DNA of 64,000 nt, taken from Deuterostichococcus epilithicus (taxonomy: Eukaryota > Chlorophyta > Trebouxiophyceae > Prasiolales > Stichococcaceae). The notes beneath the pieces are model-generated. The model saw only the letters and a program-made list of their open reading frames with translations, searched no databases and was not told the DNA's origin. The stretch's first letter is position 1. Every line of letters starts with the position of its first letter. Below are positions 43,501-55,985 of this stretch, piece after piece. Both the position numbers and the translations under genes were made by a program. The stretch is taken from positions 1,414,501-1,478,500 of the forward strand of contig JAVTLE010000005.1 of the NCBI GenBank assembly GCA_033439295.1. Direction: 5' to 3'.

Positions 43501-46500
43501 TCAACCCCGTCAAGCTGTACCTGGACACCCAGGTTGGTGCCGCTGACGCCTCAGCCACGCTTGGGTGGTAGACGGCCTGCAGTCGCAAGCAGCTTCAGCG
43601 ACTACAGCGCGCCACGTTCCGTTTCGAGGACTGCACTTTCAGATGAGCGCCAAGCGAAGCGCTGTAGCTGCAGCCTCAGACTTCTTGCTAGGGTCTGAGC
43701 AACCTGTCTGAAATTGCCAGCTCTTATCCCCGGCAGCGGCTGTGTGGCACCCTGGCAGCGGCCGATGCAGCCAGTCTGGAGCAGAGACAGACCGTGAAAG
43801 CAGTCGCTCGCACGCAGCGCCTGACATGATGAATTCAACATGCATTCTGTGACCCGCAGACGGAGCACCTGTTCCGGCTGATGGACATGTGCTCGGAGGA
43901 GTGTGCGGCGCGCCTGGAGGCGGCGCGTGACCATGCCAGCGCGACCTCCGACACAGACTCCCACGACAGGCAGCCCAACGGCCACCCGGCCAGCGTCTCT
44001 GAGGTACGCCGCACACAGCAGCCGCGCCTCGCCTCCTCTGAACGCTGAGCTGCCTGGAACCACAGGGCTCACGGGGCTCGATGCCATGTTTCATGAGGCC
44101 CTGCTGCTTGTTGTCGCCCGACCTTTCATCCGTCCGCACATAGCACAGTTGCTGGAGAGGCCACCCAAGAAGGCCACCAACGACAGTGAGAGTCTGAGGG
44201 AAGGAAAAACACCAGGTGCAAATACCTCAGGCACCGAGACGCAGGGCATTGGTGCGCCGCAGGGTAGCCCCAAGAGCATGGCGCGGCATCACAGCGGCGT
44301 GTTGGCAGAATCGTTGCGCTCTGGCACAATTGCCAGCAGCCGCCCTGCCAGCCACCCGGACCTGCCGCCTGCGGCGGCGGCGCGCGTGGTGCTCATCAGG
44401 TGCGCGCACGGCTTTCCTTGCCTGCAATTCACCTACAGACAGCGACAAGACCTGACGAACAAGACCTTGCACTGCTTGGCCCCCAGCCCCGAGCAGCTCT
44501 CTGGCTGGCTGGTTGTGAAACAGAGGAGCAATTGCTCTGGGCAGCAGCTGGATGCATTGATCCGAGCAGCGCCCGACATGCCTGTGCCACCGCCTGATGC
44601 CTGAGGCAGGCACCAAGAGTAGTAGTAACAATCGCAACTGCGCCCGGTTCTCAGTTCCTTCACCTGAAGCTGGCGGCGGTGCTGATGCGCCACTTGGCGC
44701 AGGTCACGCTTGCAACTGCCCCAAGGTGCATCTGACGCCCCTGGCCCCGCGCCCCCCGCAGCAAGCTAGCGGCGGTGTTGGTGCGGCAGGCATCAAGAGT
44801 CGTGAACATCGCGTGCCCGGATTTCAGTTCATCTGGAAACTGCCCGCAGCAAGCTGGCGGCGGTGCTGGTGCGCCACCTGGCGGACCTGTGGCACCTACC
44901 GGGGGAGCAGCTGGCGGGGCTCGCGGGCATTGCGGAGCACCTTGGCCAGCTGGTGGAGGACGCCACGCATGCCATCACCGACCTGGTGTCCCACCTCATG
45001 GACACCTTCCGGTGCGTGCGCACCGCTCACGGCCGGCAGCGTCCCATGCGAGGAGCAGTCTCGTGGGCTGGCGTAGGTGTTGCTGGCATGCTGTCATGCT
45101 CGCAAGCTCTGGACGCCAGGTGGCTGGCAGAGCCCATGCTCCGACAGCATGCTCTACCCTGGAGGTTGCGCACGACCCGCTGGGCCGCTGTCACCTGCAC
45201 AGCGGGCGAGCATCACGGACAACCGGCTGCAAGGGAATCATGTAACCCAGCTTGCCTCCCCTTTCCCACGCACCTCCCTCACGCCCAAGGCGACAGTGTG
45301 CACTGCAATGCAGGGAGAAGGTGGAGGGCGCGCTGGAGGCGCTAGCACAGGAGGCGGGGCCCGCCAGCGCCCGCGCCCTGGGCGCTGCCGTGCACGAGCT
45401 GGGCCTCGGCTGCCTCGCCCTGAAGGAGGCGCGCTTGCTTGCCGCCCCTGCCCACGCATACGTGTCAGGGCTCGGGGAGCTCCTCGCCTGGGGTGTGAGC
45501 TGTGCGGCAGTGGGATGCCCGTGGCAGCAGGCTGCACCCCCCGCGGCCGTCTCACCCGACTCAGGCGGGGCGGGTGACGCGCATAAGCGTGGCGAGCGCA
45601 GGAGAACGGGCCGCCGGTGGCCATTGCGGGCATGCAGGGGCTGCTGGAGGCGGCCAGTCTGGCGGCGACAGGGCGCGCCGGCGCGGCGCTTGGCGCCGAT
45701 GCCGCTGGCCTGGCGGACGTGGAGGACTGGGACGCGCCGCCCGCCGCGCTCGATGAGGGTGCGCGCTTCTGGTGATCGACACCGGGTGCTTGACTGCGGG
45801 AACCGGGGCTCGGCTGGGGGATTTATGCAGAGCCGGGCCGCGCGTGACCAGCGCAGTAAACAGGGATTCGGGGACCGGCTCGAGCGAAGGCGCTGCAGCG
45901 TGATGCATGCCGGAGCTCTGGAGGATGTGAAGGGACGAAGTCGTCGAGATTCGGCCATGCCTGGCCACTCATAGTGTCGTGAACCAGCATGATGATCTGA
46001 TGAGTGGCTGCGCAGGCGCGCCGGTGTCCCGGGTGCCGGGGCTGCTGCAGGATGCGGTGGTCAAGAGCCTGGAGGCGCTGCGGCGGTTTGCGGCGGAAGG
46101 CTCCCGAGCGGGCGTCAACACCGCGGCGGTGTGCGCGCCGCCGCTGCGGCAGGCCTTCTTCGAGGCCTTCACCACCTTCGCCGTCGCCATGGACAAGGTG
46201 AGCCCTGCGCTACACCCAGGCTGCCGTCAGTCAGCCGGCCCCACTGCTGCCGGGTGCTCTGTCTATGCTTCGTGCGATGGGCTTGATGCCGTCACGTGGC
46301 CTGCTGCTGGCAACCGGTTTGGCCGTCACAATCGGTCGCAGCGCTGTGGCCGAAACTCAGCTTTCAAGCCAGGGCGGTGGAAGGGGAAGTATGAGGGAAA
46401 TATGGGGGGATGCATGAGGGGAGCTTTGCCCGGCCGCAGGTGTCAGCCGGGGTGCTGCAGAGCGTGAAGGACGGCGGAGCCGCGCCCGACCGCAAGCTCC

Positions 46501-48067
46501 TGCTGCTGCTGTCCAACTGCGCGCACGTGCGCGCCAACCTGGTGCCCGCGCTCACCGAGGTGCGCTCCCATTCGAGCGCCGCGGTCGCCGCTGTGCCCGA
46601 CGGCTCGCGAGGCATCGTCATGTGTGTCCTTGGCATTGTTGCTCGTGCAGCCCTGCGCCGCCTCCCCGCAATCCGCAACGTCCTGCTTGCTGCCTTTCGA
46701 GCCGACACCAGGCTTTGACCCGCAAAGCCGCCTGCCTGCCCCCACAGCGCTTCAGCGACCTGCTGACGGCGGACAGCGCGGCGGGCGCCGCGGCGGCGCA
46801 GGAGCTCAGCGCCGACTGCTGCGCCGACATCGCCCAGATCGAGGCGCAGCTGCTGGCCGTGTACAACGACGCCAAGGCCTCCGCCCTGGACGATGCCCTG
46901 GAAGAGTGCGTCTCTGAGTTGGGGGCTCTGAGGCCCATCCTTTCTGAAGCGCACAGGACTCCGCCCTGTATCGTGACACGCATTCGACTGCCGACTCATT
47001 CATGTGCGTCATGAACATTTCACGCTGTGATGCCTGTGATGCAAAGATGCGGCTCGGCGCTGAGCGGATCCGCCGCCTGCGCAGGTACTTCTTTGGGGAC
47101 GGCACCATGTGGGAGGCGCTGCCGGCGCCGAGCGGGCTGCGGGACGCGGCGCCCGAGCTGCTGGCCGCCCTCGCCGTCGTGGAGGCCGAGGTGGCTGCCC
47201 GACCTGTCCCCCCTGCCGCCCTGCCACCTGCTGTGCGGCTGACGTGGCACGGAAGAGACCCGTAAAGCGCAGCGTTCCATGTTGTTGGGAAGGGATATGC
47301 CACCGCCCTACCGCCGACTCCACCTTCGGGGGCCTGCGTGCGGGCTTGCATGCAGGCGGGAGAGCCTGTGCTGTGCACCGCTGTGCTTGGTGGCCGCCGA
47401 GAAAGCTCGTCAACTGCGCAGGTGCGGGGGGCGGCGCCGGCGGTGCGGGCGCGCGTGGTGGGGGAGCTGCTGCAGCACCTGCTGGCCACCTTCTCCTCCG
47501 TCGTCGCCGAGCAGCTGGTCGACCTGTCCAAGGGCGGCGCCCTGCAGGTGGGGACGCCCCACAGTGCCGTCAAGATGAGGGCCGACGCTCGACAGATGAG
47601 TGCTTAGCTGGATCGGGGGGTGGCCGCTCTGGCGGGTCTGCCGTGGCCCTCGCCCGTTGCTCGGAGTCCTGTGGTGCGCGAGCGCTGTCCAAGCAGGAAG
47701 TGCCGCAATCGGCGCTGCAGGGCAGGCGCCCCGCTGCGCGTGCGTCTGCGCACGGCATTTGATGATGCATCATCGTGGCCTGCCGCCGCAGCTGCTGCTG
47801 GAGCTGGCCTTCTTCAAGGAGTCGCTGGAGGCCTTCCTGCAGCCGCCGGTCACCGGCATGTTCGCGACCGCGGAGGACATGCTGGCCGCCAAGTTCGCCG
47901 GCGGCGCCGCCGCGGGCGGGCCCGCCGGCGCCGCCGCTCTTGCAGAGTGGGTGGACCCCGCCGCGGCGGCCGCGGACGTGCACGCGGCGCTGGAGGAGGC
48001 GGTGGAGGAGTGCCTCGCTCTCGTGCGGGAGGAGTTCAAGCTCAACATGGCCTGCTTCTCCGAGTGA
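40577..48067 (+). CDS. SEC5: Exocyst complex subunit SEC5 (EXOC2)
   Basis: SEC5 is one of eight exocyst subunits that tether secretory vesicles to the plasma membrane. Start MARPLVHSGSGGGIGL at 40577. Early exons: 40577-40718, about 40855-41025, and one ending near 41239 (GRIDTQSCAL). Then FDPDAYLGYIHA, DTSVDQLKMGRLNLKQDLSE and KENFDRFISCKNTIDDIHVR, the hallmark SEC5 N-terminal segment (V.DNFD.FVSCK.TIDDI). Middle exons give MLKRYESLFRLPTRI, DFESVIAEYRKARAL, WQNLFLEVDK, NPVKLYLDTQ and HLFRLMDMCSEEC. The second half encodes helical-bundle exons (LADLWHLPGEQL, AVVKSLEALRRFA, LLLLLSNCAHVRANLVPAL, RYFFGDGTMW, ELAFFKESLEAFLQPP), ending EEFKLNMACFSE at 48067. No IPT/TIG domain is seen at the N-terminus, as in plant SEC5. 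Several middle exon edges (41.3-41.9 and 44.0-45.9 kb) are unresolved. Confidence 0.91.
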
Positions 48068-48307
48068 TGAACCTAGAGGCGGCGGACTATTGGCGGAGTC
48101 AGCGGTTTCCTGTATGCAAGTTGCTATGAAAGGGCTATGATGCTGTGCCTACTGTGATGTTATGCGGCCAGGAGCCGCGGCGGGTGAGCACAGCAGCAGT
48201 GGGTGTCTGGCGATGGTTTACGGACGCAGGCAGCAGCCGGAGTGCAGGCTGAGATTGCCGGATGCCTCATTGAGGAGAAGCGTACAGCATAGGTACCCGG
48301 GCAGATG
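48068..48307. other. Short convergent spacer SEC5/DUF6314-like gene
   Basis: Only 240 bp separate the two stop codons, so the 3' UTRs probably overlap. The first TGTAA box after SEC5 (48364-48368) is inside the neighbouring gene's coding strand. Confidence 0.5.
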
Positions 48308-48985
48308 TCACAACGTCAGCGGCTCAATCTGTGGCGGAACCCGCTCAAACGTCGTCGTGCTCGTGTAATCGTGACGGGGGCCCTGCACTGTCCACACAAC
48401 CTCGAAGCTGTCCATCCTCTGCCCATTCAGATCGAAGCTGTAGCTCGCCCTGTACATGTCGTCTCTGCATGGGTGCTGGCCCGCCGCCCGCAGCCTGGTG
48501 ATACCAGTGTCAGCATCCGCAGCTGGCACCGACAGGAATTGCAGAGTGTGAAAGAACCCGCCACGGCTGCCTGACTGCCCCACGAAGAAGCTGTCAATCC
48601 ACCCCTTGTCCTCATCAAACGTATATATGAAGCTGCGGCTGGCGCGCAGTGAACCGCCACTGGTGCAAAATCTGCCTTGCTCTTTGTACCGGAGCTCATG
48701 AGGCGCGGCTCTGGATTGGAACGTCGCTGTGCCGACAAAGCTGCCGCTCGGCTCCTCGGCACGGCGGCTGTCGACCTCTCGGCGCACAGTCCAGCAGGCG
48801 CCGCGCCAGTTGTGGAACACCGCTGCGGCATCTGCGGCAGAACCTTTGGGTGGCCTTGAGTGAGCGGTCGAGAGTCCGCACGCGGCCGCCGCCTTGAAAC
48901 AACGGCTTCGTGCTGCCGCTGACATGTTGCTCGTGCCAAGCACGCGCGCTCTAGGTCGAAGGTGTCTGCAATAGGCAGGTCCCAT
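48308..48985 (-). CDS. DUF6314-like protein, intronless
   Basis: A single open frame of 225 residues without introns, unlike every neighbour. The first in-frame ATG is at 48985; an internal ATG (MSAAARSRCFKAAAACGLS) at 48925 is an alternative start, giving an Ala/Arg-rich leader that could be a targeting peptide. The body has the DUF6314 layout of a short beta-barrel-like domain: WRGACWTVRREVDSR, then GSFVGTATF, LRYKEQGRF, SRSFIYTFDEDKGWIDSFF, FFHTLQFL, HPCRDDMYRASYSFD and VVWTVQGPRHDYTS. The (D)xYR...W.V.GPRKDY ending is the part I recognise best. The family is widespread in bacteria and of unknown function. Bacterial origin by transfer, or retrocopy of a spliced mRNA, would both explain the missing introns. 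Assigned from memory of the family pattern, without a search. Confidence 0.72.
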   Translation of the reverse strand: MGPAYCRHLRPRARVLGTSNMSAAARSRCFKAAAACGLSTAHSRPPKGSAADAAAVFHNWRGACWTVRREVDSRRAEEPSGSFVGTATFQSRAAPHELRYKEQGRFCTSGGSLRASRSFIYTFDEDKGWIDSFFVGQSGSRGGFFHTLQFLSVPAADADTGITRLRAAGQHPCRDDMYRASYSFDLNGQRMDSFEVVWTVQGPRHDYTSTTTFERVPPQIEPLTL

Positions 48986-50416
48986 CAGAGCCGGTCGTGG
49001 TTGACGCGGTTACAAAAGCTGTACTATGGCTGTTGTCTGGTGTTTTCTTCAACATCACCTGCAATTTCAATCCAGACCAAGTTAGCTGGTCCCTCGCGGC
49101 AGAGAGATGCGAATGGAGAGTGCTGCGCATCGGGTAATTTGTATGCAGATATAACGTGCCGGAGAAAGATACTCCGGGCAGAATAGCACGTGCCGCAGTT
49201 CTACAGTATAATAAGTATGCCTGTTCCCAGCAGACACGCTGCTGACTGCGCTGTTGCAGAATTCCAGCATTATTGTGATGCCCGATAAGCTTGCAAAGCA
49301 GAACGGGACTTGCCGTCATGGCCCAAAGGTGACATCTGACGCATGCACTGCGTTCGTTGAGCGCATGACATTCGTCGCCAACGGGCAAGGACCAAGATGG
49401 CGACAGGATCTCTGATGTGCAGAAGGATCTCTAGGGTGTTCACATAATATGAAGATGCAGTGGTACCGCGATTCGGTCAGCCCGGAAATCCGTAATGCTG
49501 TCACGGTTGCGTTCACGGCCGCGATTTCTCCTCTGGCATATACAGAGTCTGACTTGGCAGCTTAATGCGATGATGTCGATACCCGAAATACCCGTAATAC
49601 AGCTCCAGCTTGTTGTTCCTTGTGTAATTTCGGCCAGAGGTGCTTCCGCTCAGCATGGCCGATAACGTGGTTATTTTGTGGTTGTCTGAGGCATGTCTGA
49701 CGAAGGACCGCTTCCGGCTTGTGGACGATAACTAGGACCCGAGGTACTGGTCGGCGGATCCCTGGGCTTACGCTGAGGAGACGGGCGCTGGCGATGGCAT
49801 GACCCTGGCGTCGATCATCCAGGCGACTGACAGTTCTGAAAAATGGGCTATCAACCGCAGCGGCATGATCTGGAGCGGCATGCCGGGTGCAGCTCTCCCT
49901 GTGGCGTTTGCTTTCGATTTGACACTCTGTCATCGAAAGCATTCCGACTTCTGGAGACGCCATTCCCCTTCAGCTAAGTGCAGGAGCAGCTGAATATCAT
50001 GAGCAGTCCAGGGCTCCAGTACATGTGCCATCGTTGCAAGGAGCAGCACGAGGTGCCAGCACCGTCATCAAGCAGGCAGTCACCTGATGAACCTGATCCA
50101 ATATGCATTTAGATTTATTTCTGCATGTAAGACCAACTCGAAGAATAGACCCCGACAAGATTCGAGTCCGGTATAGGTGCTTTGAAGCCCTGCTGCCATT
50201 TTCAAATTTTGCACGCGTGCCTCCAACGCAACGAGTCGCCCTTGCACAACCGGTTGTGGCACCTCCAACGCAACAAGGTCGCCCTTGCACGACCGGTTGT
50301 GGCACTTTCATCAATGCAAAATGCACTCGCTCGTGTCCAGCAGCCCAAGGTGACGACGCAGACAGGACCCGACACAGCACAGCCCTGCAAACGTTTGTCA
50401 CCTTGCGCCGTCGACA
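48986..50416. other. 1.4-kb intergenic region with no supported gene
   Basis: The longest gene-free stretch in the window, AT-richer than its surroundings. Several 60-134-codon open frames exist on both strands, but none shows a family resemblance, splice-consistent extension or domain pattern. It should hold the promoter of the DUF6314-like gene and the 3' UTR of TAF1B, plus the tandem repeat at 50220. Confidence 0.6.
50220..50304. repeat. 42/43-bp tandem duplication
   Basis: Two adjacent units, 50220-50261 and 50262-50304. Each begins CCTCCAACGCAAC and ends CCGGTTGTGGCA, with three or four differences between them including one indel. A decayed third copy may follow. Confidence 0.85.
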
Positions 50417-53400
50417 TCACGAGCTTTGCCCCCGCCGCACGGCCAGCGCCACCTCGGTCTCGACCATATCCCGCTCCAGCGAGACGACCAGCCGGTGCAG
50501 GAACTTTGGCGTCAGCCAACCATAGGCCGCCACCGCCGTTAGCACCGCCAAATAGTCAGGGTGGCCCGCCAGCTCCCCCTTGACATTCATCGTGGACGTG
50601 TATGTCACGCTGGCGGTGCCGGCGCCGTCGTCTGGAGGGCCGGCGGCACCTGCTGCCACTGCTGGCATGCCGTCGGCATCGCCCTCAACTGCGCCGGCCG
50701 CCGCGTCGTCCGCTGCGCCGGCAGCGCCGGCGCCAACGTCCTCACCAGTTGGTGTGGCAGCGTCCGGCTGCTCGCCACTGCCGTCAGCGCAGGCGGCCTG
50801 ACTGTCCCCGAGCCGGCTGCGCTGCACCGGCGCCGCGCCACCGGCAGACTGCCGGNGGCGCGGCGCCGGCTGCCGCAGTTGCCCCCGGGCCTGAGCGTCC
50901 AGGCTGGTCAGCAGCTCCTGGAAGTCGGGCGGCAGCGGCGCCTGTCCGAACACATGCTGTCGCAGGTAGCCGACATACCGCTGCTGCGCCTCGCGTGGCA
51001 GGGCCACCGTCTACACGTGCATGAAGACAATGCTCGCTCAGGTGCCCAGGCGCCGGGTGTTTGTTGGACAGACGGCAGCTGCCGCCAGAGAGGAACTGCA
51101 CCCAAACAGTGGCCCGTGCCTTCTGATCCTCGATAGCCCAAACGCAGACGGCCAGCAGCTGTGGGTGGTGCGAGGTGGCCAGACCTTGTGGTTCATGAAA
51201 GATCTCAAGAATTGAAGATGACAATATTGAACATGTTTTTAAATCAACAGACACCTGTTCTGCGGACAGTGGGTATTCGCAGGGGTCGGCGATGCGCTCG
51301 TAGGCGGCCGCTGCCCAGGTCTGCCAGTCTGGCGACGGCGGCACGCCCGGCGGCAGCTCCCGCGGCCGCCGTCCGTCCAGCCCGTACAGCAGCTTCAGCG
51401 CAACCACCTGCCAGCGTGCGGGCTGTGCATCACACGGTGTAGTGCAGCCGCGGGTCTTCATGTGCACAGCGGCACGGCAATCGATTCCCCCGCTGCAACA
51501 ATCAGCTGTCCTGCCTTCTACACAGTCCCCAGTTATCGTGCGGCGCGCCAAGAGTATGGTGCGGGAGTAGGCGTGGGCATCCTGTAGCAACCACCGCGCA
51601 TCCTTGTGGACATGCAATCGTGCGGAAGCTGACAGCCTCCAGGATGTGCCCCCAGCACAGTGTGCTGCAAAATGCTGTGTGGCTGGACACTGGTCCGCAG
51701 GGCTCACCAGCGGCGCCAGGCCATGCGCGTAGGGCGCCGACGTGGGCGCGCACGACAAGCGGCAGCTGGGGTCGCCCTCCCGCTGCAGAGACCACACCTC
51801 CGCGGCCGCCACCCAAGCTGCCTGTCGCACACAAAAGAAGCCCATTAGTAGTTTACCACGACTACCGAGTCGCGAAGGAGGCTCTTCTGCCAGCGCGACT
51901 GAGGCGTTGACCGCTGGCAAGTCCTGAGTAGCGCCCAGGCAAATCCTTATGCCTCAGTCCTGCTGCGCTGGCGGGCTTCGCGCATGTGACTCAATTTGTG
52001 AGCAGCACTCGCAACCACTTCTTCAGCTGGCAGTCCACCTGGGGGTACAGACATGGGCCAAGCATACAGAGCCGGCCCGGCAAGGCTGGACTCTGCATCT
52101 TGAATCGAGAGACAGTCCAGTCGTCGCTCCACTCACGTCCGGCATGCCGAGGGCGAGGGCGGCACGCTGCATGTGAGCCGCCATGTTCAACGGTGGCAGC
52201 CGCAGCCCCAGCTGCGCCGCCGTGGCCGCCGCCGCCATCTCCACCTCGTGCACGTTAGGCACGCCTGCGGGTTTGAGGCCGCGCCACATCAGTCGGGAAG
52301 TCACCTCTGCGAGACACTCATGCCCCCAACGCGGTGGAATGTGGGACTCCACAGAAGTGACACCTGCACGAGTCGGGCAAGGGGCTACACCTTCTGTGGA
52401 CCCTGTTTTCACGATCAAAGCGACTAGAGCGACAAGCAATAGCGACACACCAGCGACATGTCATGGAAGGACAAGAAAGAAGTAGGCAGGGCGTACCCTG
52501 GGGCTGCAGCAGCTGCAGGGGGAATTCCGGCGGCGCGCCGGCCAGCGCTTCGCCGCACACGTGCGGCAGCTCTAGGTAGGGCAGCCGCCCGGAAAGGGCC
52601 CAGCGCGCTAGGTCCACAGGGCCGACCGCTTCCCGCAGCAGCACCGCCGCCAGCAGCGGGACCGCCAGGAGGGCGTCCGGTGGCAGGGCCTGCGCGCCCA
52701 GGTCAGGGTTTTGTCCGGGCCAGGGGCGTCAGACTTGCAGGGGGGGAGGCACGAGTGGTGCAGACAGGCAGTTGCGTCTCATGTCTGTACACAGGATCGT
52801 GGCAGCTCTTGCGGACTGATGCACACGAATGCGCCCTTGCGCTGCTCCAAGAACTGGAGTAGGGCGCTGCAACGGTCGCAAAACCCAAATTTGGATACAT
52901 CATATGAGGTTCATTGAATAGCTGACCTTCCAGATGGTGTCTCTGATCACGTTCCACAGCGGCTTGCGGATTGCCGGCGGTTCGCCGTCGTCCATGACGG
53001 CTGAAGCTGAGCCCTTGCCCTTTGCCGCCTGCTGCCTCGCCACGATCTCCACCAGCTTCCTGCAACCAGGCCTGGCTGTTGGGGGAGTCGGCCCACCTCC
53101 CAAAGGACCACAACATGACAGCTGGCCCAGCAGAAGGCCCTGCATCAAGACACTGCCTACGTACTGAAAAATCCTTGATTGGAAAGAAAATTCATTTTGA
53201 TTCAAAGACCCCAGGCATCCTCACGTGGCAAAGTCAGGTTCCAGGATGCCACATGCGGCCAGGCGTGCGGCCCACAGGCGGTGCGCCACTCCGCCTGCGT
53301 CAGGATGCGCGCCCATGTCCCGCGTCAGCACCCGCATGTGCTCCTGCACTCAGCAAGCCTATGGGAGGTCCAGCACGTTGTCAAAGTCTCCAGATCTCGC

Positions 53401-53922
53401 CTGAGCTTAACTGTCGAGCACCATGCTGCCGGTAGCAATGAATATATATATCATCCGCAATGCAGCCTGCAGGCATGTGAGCGACAGGGTCATGCACTTG
53501 GAGTGACGGCCGGCGAGGACCAGCGTCACCTGGAGGCCAGCCTGCAGGCAGCGAAGATACAGCTCGATCACAGCGGCTGCCGGAAAGTCGGCCTCCTGCG
53601 CGCAGCGCTTGGGCGCTGCGGGCGCCGTCATGCGCAGGCGCCGCCGGAAGCGGTTGTCGTCCACGCCCGTCTGAAATTCCTGCGACTCCTCCGCAAAGTC
53701 CTACGCGCATCACAGCAGTGCTCGGTCTTGTACCGGGCCACAGATGGAGCGTCGAGCCGAGTGAGGACGGCAGTGAGGACGGCTGTATGTGTCAGGACGC
53801 GGCAGACCCGCATGGCTACTCGCCTGGCTTTGGCTGCCGCAGACTGCGCAAAGCAGGCTGCCGCCGTGCCACTGCATCTCTGTGCTGAAGCATACGGGGC
53901 ACATGGAAGTGGCGTCAGCCAT
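50417..53922 (-). CDS. TAF1B: TAF1B/RRN7, RNA polymerase I initiation factor
   Basis: TAF1B/Rrn7 is the TFIIB-like subunit of the Pol I core promoter factor (SL1/CF) for rDNA transcription. Exon 1, 53922-53824, encodes a zinc ribbon (CPVC at residues 8-11, CAVC at 25-28) and ends GSQSQ. Exon 2 starts at 53700 (DFAEESQEFQTGVDDNRFRR). Later exons show VAHRLWAARLAACGILEPDF, PAIRKPLWNVIRDTIWK, DLARWALSGRLPYLELP (the family's WAL.G.LPYL box), NVHEVEMAAAATAAQLGLR, LKLLYGLDGR (the LKLLYGLDG hallmark) and a last exon from about 51010 to the stop at 50417 (HPDYLAVLTAVAAYGWL). Zinc ribbon, WALDG.LPYL and LYGLDG in this order identify TAF1B rather than TFIIB or BRF. Exon 1 ends at an apparent GC donor (CAG|GCGAGT), as may exon 2. 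One N lies at 50856 in the last exon. Divergent from RMI1. Confidence 0.87.
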
Positions 53923-54377
53923 GTGGTTGGTGCTGGTCCTTCAGCGGGCTTCGCCGCTGCGAATGTTGAAACGTGTCTCGAGCCTTAGAAGATATGTGAT
54001 TTTGTCGTCAACACAGACGCTGCTCAGGCGTGGGGTTGAGGATTCCGAGTGCCAATACCCGTACATCAAGCTCAAGCTCAAGCTCAAGCAGAGCACCGTG
54101 AAGGGCGAACCAACCGAATACCAGCCTCGTGATGGTCCCCAAAGCTGTTGCGACACTTCTCAAGCGTCAGAGCATGGGTTCAGAGGCTCGGACTGGCTTG
54201 CCAGCTTGATTGGCCATTGCCCCAGCACGCCCAGCACGCAACAATGCCCAATCCGAAAGTCAGCAGAGTGCCCCAGAGTGCAGCTCAAGCAGTTAGACAG
54301 TCGCGACGACCAAGACGCAGTTCAGATCACCGATCTGAAAACCTCATGGCAACGACAGCACAGACCGGCGCGTTCAC
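53923..54377. promoter_or_regulatory. Divergent promoter region TAF1B/RMI1
   Basis: A 455-bp head-to-head spacer, the shortest divergent gap in the window. It contains a (CTCAAG)n run at about 54066-54089. No TATA box is convincing. Confidence 0.55.
54066..54089. repeat. (TCAAGC)4 hexanucleotide run
   Basis: Four perfect 6-bp units lie in the TAF1B/RMI1 intergenic region, probably in promoter or 5' UTR sequence. Confidence 0.85.
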
Positions 54378-55951
54378 ATGGAACTGGCTGCCAGCCTTCA
54401 GCAAGAGCTAGGAGCAAAGTTGTCCCCGCAAGCGCTGGCAAAGTTCGTTGAGCAGAGTCAGAGGACTCAGCCAAGGCTGCCCCAACAGCCTCGCAAGGCC
54501 CAGCTCGAACACCTGACAGCATTTGTGGTGTCACTGGATTTCAACACGCACGGCGACGGCGTCTTGCCAGCCAGCATCAAGGCAGGCTACGGCATTGATG
54601 AGCAAAATCTTTACCTGTACAACTGTTGAACGACATCTGCCTAACGTGCTCATGTTACATCCGCCAAGAGCGGCATCGGATTGATGGTTGCTCCGCAGGA
54701 CTGGCATCAACGGACGCTGACAGGACGCTTCGTGCTGCAAGTGAACGAGGCAGTCAACGTTGGAGCTGCGGCGAGGGAAAGGTCAGTGCTGCGTCCATTT
54801 GGTCCAATGCTGCCGGGCTGTGCGTCATTCCGGCGCAGGCGGTGCTCTCGACAATGCACGTCTTGATGCGCAGGTATCAGGAATGCGCCGGACCAAAGCG
54901 GTGCCTGAAGCTCGCACTCACGGATGGTGCGCTGTCTCGCAACAGCTGAGGTCTGTAGAGCACTTTCGTCCCCAAATGCGCTAGTGCATGTGCACACAGA
55001 TTGGTACCCCCCGGTGCCGCAAGCAAGACTGATGTGCAATGTGAGCAGGCAAGCAGCGGGTGTACGGCATCGAGTTCCAGCCTGTGCCGCATCTGGAAGT
55101 CCTCGCCCCGGCCGGGCAGAAGGCAAGTGCCGCCGCCCGCTCTGCACGCCGCCTTTCACCTCAGCTTCCCGTCCAAGGCTCACCTTCTGAGGGCGCTCGC
55201 ATAAAGCCCAAAACCTGCCTTGTGCAACACGCAGGTGGTCGTCAGCAATGTGCCGGTCAGGCGCGGGATGCTGCTGCTGCGGCCGGACAATATCGCTGTG
55301 CTGGGTGGTCAGGTCCGACTCAGAGTCCTTTTCCTTCCTGCAGCAGCTGCACCATTGCATCTTCCACAACCCGTCGCTTTCATAGTGCACCGATGGACCC
55401 GAAGCTTCCTTGACTGCAAGTCGTGGCAGACACCTGGCTCGCATTCCAGCTTTCCAATGGATCCTGTGAAACGCAATGCTGTCTCCTGTGCAGGTGGAGC
55501 ACCTCGAGGCAGCACGGCAGCGCATTCTGCAGCTATGGGCGAAGCCGGCAGGTGCACAAATCCCCCCCATAGCTGTGTCTTGCTTCCCTGCAGCGACAAC
55601 TCCTTTGAGCGCACGAAAGGCGGAACGGTGTGCGAGAGCATGCTTGCGGCGGGTTGCATAGACATTGTCCTGAGGCGGCAACTGTCAAAATATAGAGGGC
55701 AGGCGCAACCGGACGGGCGCCCGGGACATCTATGGCGAGGCACGGGCTGCGGCATGGGCGGCGCCAGGCAGCGCGCAGCCGCAGGCTGGCGGCGGCGCAC
55801 AGCCGGCAGGCGGCGGCGCCTTGGGCGCACAGGCGCCAGCTGGCGGCGGCGGCCAGGCAGCAGGCGCGGCAGGTGGCGGCGGCGGCCATATAATGGGGCA
55901 GCCGGCAGGGAGACAGGACGGTGCCGCAGCACAACTGCCCAGGCCGGCTCC

Positions 55952-55985
<34 letters not shown>

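Noticed and set aside
49562-49963. A 133-codon minus-strand frame in the gene-free region
   Set aside because: No domain, no splice extension, and composition like the surrounding non-coding DNA.
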